From Dysgonamonadaceae bacterium (GTDB taxonomy: Bacteria; Bacteroidota; Bacteroidia; Bacteroidales; Azobacteroidaceae), in NCBI GenBank assembly GCA_031255425.1, contig JAIRSN010000001.1, positions 1 through 8,591 of the forward strand: 8,591 nucleotides of DNA. The letters run 5' to 3'. Shown here piece by piece: positions 6,487 to 8,591 of this stretch; position 1 is the first letter of the stretch, and each line of letters begins with the position of its first letter. The position numbers and the translations under genes are program-made. Below the pieces are notes generated by a model that saw only the letters and a program-made list of their open reading frames with translations, was not told the origin of the DNA and made no database searches.

Positions 6487-8591
6487 ATGGAATACGATTT
6501 CAAGGCGATCGAGAAAAAATGGCAGGCTTACTGGAAAGAACAGGAGACCTACCGCGCGGCGGTAAACCCCGGAAAACCGAAGTATTACGTGCTGGATATG
6601 TTTCCCTATCCGTCCGGCGCCGGGCTGCATGTCGGGCATCCGCTGGGCTATATTGCCTCGGATATTGTGGCGCGTTACAAACGGCTGAAAGGATACAACG
6701 TCCTGCACCCGATGGGCTACGACGCCTACGGGCTGCCCGCCGAACAATATGCCATCCAAACCGGTCAGCATCCTGCCGTAACGACGGAACAAAATATCCG
6801 CCGCTACCGCGAACAGTTGGACAAGATCGGCTTCAGTTTCGACTGGAACCGCGAAGTCCGCACCTGCGATCCTTCCTATTATAAGTGGACGCAATGGGCG
6901 TTTATCCGGATGTTCGAATCGTATTACTGCCGCGACACGCAGCGGGCGCGCCCGATTGCCGAACTGGCGGGACGGTTCGAAACGCAGGGCGCCCGCAACC
7001 TGAACGTTGCCTGCACGGAAGACCTTCAGTTCTCTGCCGCCGAATGGAAAGCCCGCTCCGAAAAGGAACAGCAGGAAACGCTGATGAACTACCGCATCGC
7101 TTACCTGGCGGAAACCAACGTCAACTGGTGTCCGCAACTCGGCACCGTGCTTGCCAACGACGAGGTGCAGGACGGACTGTCTATCCGCGGCGGCTATCCG
7201 GTCGAACAGCGGAAGATGAAACAGTGGTCGCTGCGCGTATCGGCGTACGCCCAACGCCTCTTGGACGGCTTGGATACGTTGGAATGGACGGAATCGCTGA
7301 AAGAAACCCAACGCAACTGGATCGGCAGGAGCGAAGGCGCCGAAATAGATTTCCCCATCCAGGACCAACCGCACACCATCCGGGTATTTACAACACGTGC
7401 CGATACGATTTTCGGCGTAACGTTTATGGTGCTGGCGCCCGAAAGCGAATACGTCGCCCGGCTGACAACCACCGGACAGGCGCCTGCCGTACAACAATAC
7501 CTGGAGCAAACGCGCAAACGCACCGAACGCGAACGCATCGCCGACCGCAAGGTGACGGGCGTCTTCTCCGGCTCTTTCGCCCTGAATCCGGTCAGCGGCA
7601 ACGCTATCCCCATCTGGATTTCCGACTATGTGCTGGCGGGCTACGGAACGGGCGCCATCATGGCTGTCCCGGCGCACGACAGCCGCGACTACGCTTTTGC
7701 CCGCCACTTCGACCTGCCGGTTATCCCCCTGATTGAAGGCGCCGACGTAAGCAAGGAAAGTTTCGACGCCAAAGAAGGCATCCTTATCAACTCCGGATTC
7801 CTGAACGGGCTGACCGTACCGGAAGCCATCCGGAAAGCGAAAGCGCACATCGAAACCGGGGGCTTGGGAACCGTCAAGGTCAACTACCGCCTGCGCGATG
7901 CCATCTTCAGCCGCCAACGCTATTGGGGCGAACCGTTCCCGGTTTACTACAAAGACGGTATGCCTTACACCGTAGCCGAAAGCGACCTGCCGGTGGAACT
8001 GCCCGAAGTCGACAAGTTTCTCCCGACCGAAACCGGCGAACCGCCGCTGGGACGGGCGAAAAACTGGGTCTACGAGGAGAAAAGCAAAGCGTCTCCCGAA
8101 CGGGATCCGGCATTGAAACAAGGGAATAACCCTTCCGTTTATCCCTTGGAACTGAACACCATGCCCGGTTTCGCCGGATCTTCCGCCTATTACCTGCGTT
8201 ACGAAGACCCGCACAACGACCGGGCGCTGGTCGCTAAAGACGCCAACGAATACTGGCGGAACGTAGACCTTTATATCGGCGGAACGGAACATGCTACCGG
8301 GCATCTGATTTACAGCCGCTTCTGGAACAAGTTCCTGTTCGACCTGGGGCTTATCGCCGAGGACGAACCGTTCCGGAAACTGATCAATCAGGGAATGATT
8401 CAGGGGCGCAGCAACTTCGTTTACCGCATCAAGAATACGAATACTTTTGTTTCTTTCGGGCTGAAAGACGGGTACGACGTGACGCCCATCCACGTGGATG
8501 TCAATATGGTGTCCAACGATGTGCTGGACGTGGACAGGTTCCGCCGATGGAATCCCGAATACGGGACTGCCGGGTTTATCCTCGAAGACGG
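6487..8591 (+). CDS. leuS: leucyl-tRNA synthetase (3' truncated by window edge)
   Basis: Class I synthetase that charges tRNA-Leu with leucine in the cytoplasm and edits mischarged tRNA. The frame is open without a stop for 701 codons up to the edge. Visible parts are the N-terminal FPYPSG block (39-44), the HIGH-type motif HVGH (48-51), [14 protein letters not shown], the CP1 editing domain with the threonine-rich TTRADTIFG (302-310) and [15 protein letters not shown] (387-401), then [17 protein letters not shown] (466-482) and [18 protein letters not shown] (596-613). The KMSKS loop, anticodon-binding domain and stop lie beyond the edge. The region [28 protein letters not shown] lacks the zinc-binding cysteines of the E. 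coli enzyme, as is usual in Bacteroidota homologues. The segment after [14 protein letters not shown] (about 638-701) is the phylum-typical insertion before KMSKS. The start is supported by a well-spaced AAGGA. It is divergent from lysA and has its own promoter box. A long open frame on the opposite strand is a shadow. Confidence 0.97.
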   Translation, partial: MEYDFKAIEKKWQAYWKEQETYRAAVNPGKPKYYVLDMFPYPSGAGLHVGHPLGYIASDIVARYKRLKGYNVLHPMGYDAYGLPAEQYAIQTGQHPAVTTEQNIRRYREQLDKIGFSFDWNREVRTCDPSYYKWTQWAFIRMFESYYCRDTQRARPIAELAGRFETQGARNLNVACTEDLQFSAAEWKARSEKEQQETLMNYRIAYLAETNVNWCPQLGTVLANDEVQDGLSIRGGYPVEQRKMKQWSLRVSAYAQRLLDGLDTLEWTESLKETQRNWIGRSEGAEIDFPIQDQPHTIRVFTTRADTIFGVTFMVLAPESEYVARLTTTGQAPAVQQYLEQTRKRTERERIADRKVTGVFSGSFALNPVSGNAIPIWISDYVLAGYGTGAIMAVPAHDSRDYAFARHFDLPVIPLIEGADVSKESFDAKEGILINSGFLNGLTVPEAIRKAKAHIETGGLGTVKVNYRLRDAIFSRQRYWGEPFPVYYKDGMPYTVAESDLPVELPEVDKFLPTETGEPPLGRAKNWVYEEKSKASPERDPALKQGNNPSVYPLELNTMPGFAGSSAYYLRYEDPHNDRALVAKDANEYWRNVDLYIGGTEHATGHLIYSRFWNKFLFDLGLIAEDEPFRKLINQGMIQGRSNFVYRIKNTNTFVSFGLKDGYDVTPIHVDVNMVSNDVLDVDRFRRWNPEYGTAGFILED

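Noticed and set aside
6519..7736. Two plus-strand open frames (6519-6884 and 6885-7736) inside leuS
   Set aside because: They are out-of-frame shadows of leuS, with Arg/Pro-rich translations and no start context.
6454..8493. 679-codon open frame on the minus strand opposite leuS
   Set aside because: It lies entirely antisense to a clear leucyl-tRNA synthetase, its translation is Arg/Val/Phe-rich with no recognisable domain, and its length follows from the GC-biased third positions of leuS.
8398..8591. Apparent extra segment in leuS before the expected KMSKS loop
   Set aside because: It matches the insertion usual in Bacteroidota leucyl-tRNA synthetases and is not a novel domain.

Overview
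The window looks like chromosomal DNA of a member of the Bacteroidota, most likely the order Bacteroidales. Three things point there. The intergenic region carries TAnnTTTG-type -7 boxes on both strands. The leucyl-tRNA synthetase has the sequence blocks and insertions usual for that phylum. Ribosome binding sites are mostly weak and AT-rich. Base composition is moderate to GC-rich inside genes and strongly AT-rich in the one real promoter region. I see no insertion sequence, CRISPR array, tRNA or rRNA.

Layout. Positions 1-147 hold the last 48 codons of a plus-strand gene whose C-terminus resembles a bacterial Ig-like surface repeat. Positions 148-222 are a short convergent gap with a hairpin and a likely minus-strand terminator. 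Positions 223-6398 hold six minus-strand genes packed as one probable operon. In transcription order they are lysA (diaminopimelate decarboxylase), a membrane-anchored family 2 glycosyltransferase, an unrecognised 240-residue protein, a GtrA-family small membrane protein, a 566-residue polytopic membrane protein, and a GtrB/DPM1-like family 2 glycosyltransferase. Spacings are +3, -14, -4, +15 and -4 nt, so translation is probably coupled along most of the row. Positions 6399-6486 form a divergent promoter region. leuS runs on the plus strand from 6487 past the window edge, with 701 codons visible.

How the genes may work together. A GtrB-like enzyme typically loads a sugar onto polyprenyl phosphate, GtrA-type proteins are associated with moving such lipid-linked sugars across the membrane, and a large multi-pass protein with an acidic pair after its first membrane segment could be the GT-C-type transferase that uses them in the periplasm. 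This would make positions 223-3350 a Gtr-like three-part glycan-modification set, with a second glycosyltransferase and an unknown protein upstream. That role is inferred. The acceptor and the sugar cannot be read from the sequence. lysA as the first gene ties the set to lysine/diaminopimelate metabolism at least at the transcriptional level.

The most notable points are this lysA-led glycan operon, the unrecognised 240-residue protein locked between its neighbours by overlaps, and the compact lysA/leuS divergent region with a perfect 16-bp palindrome.
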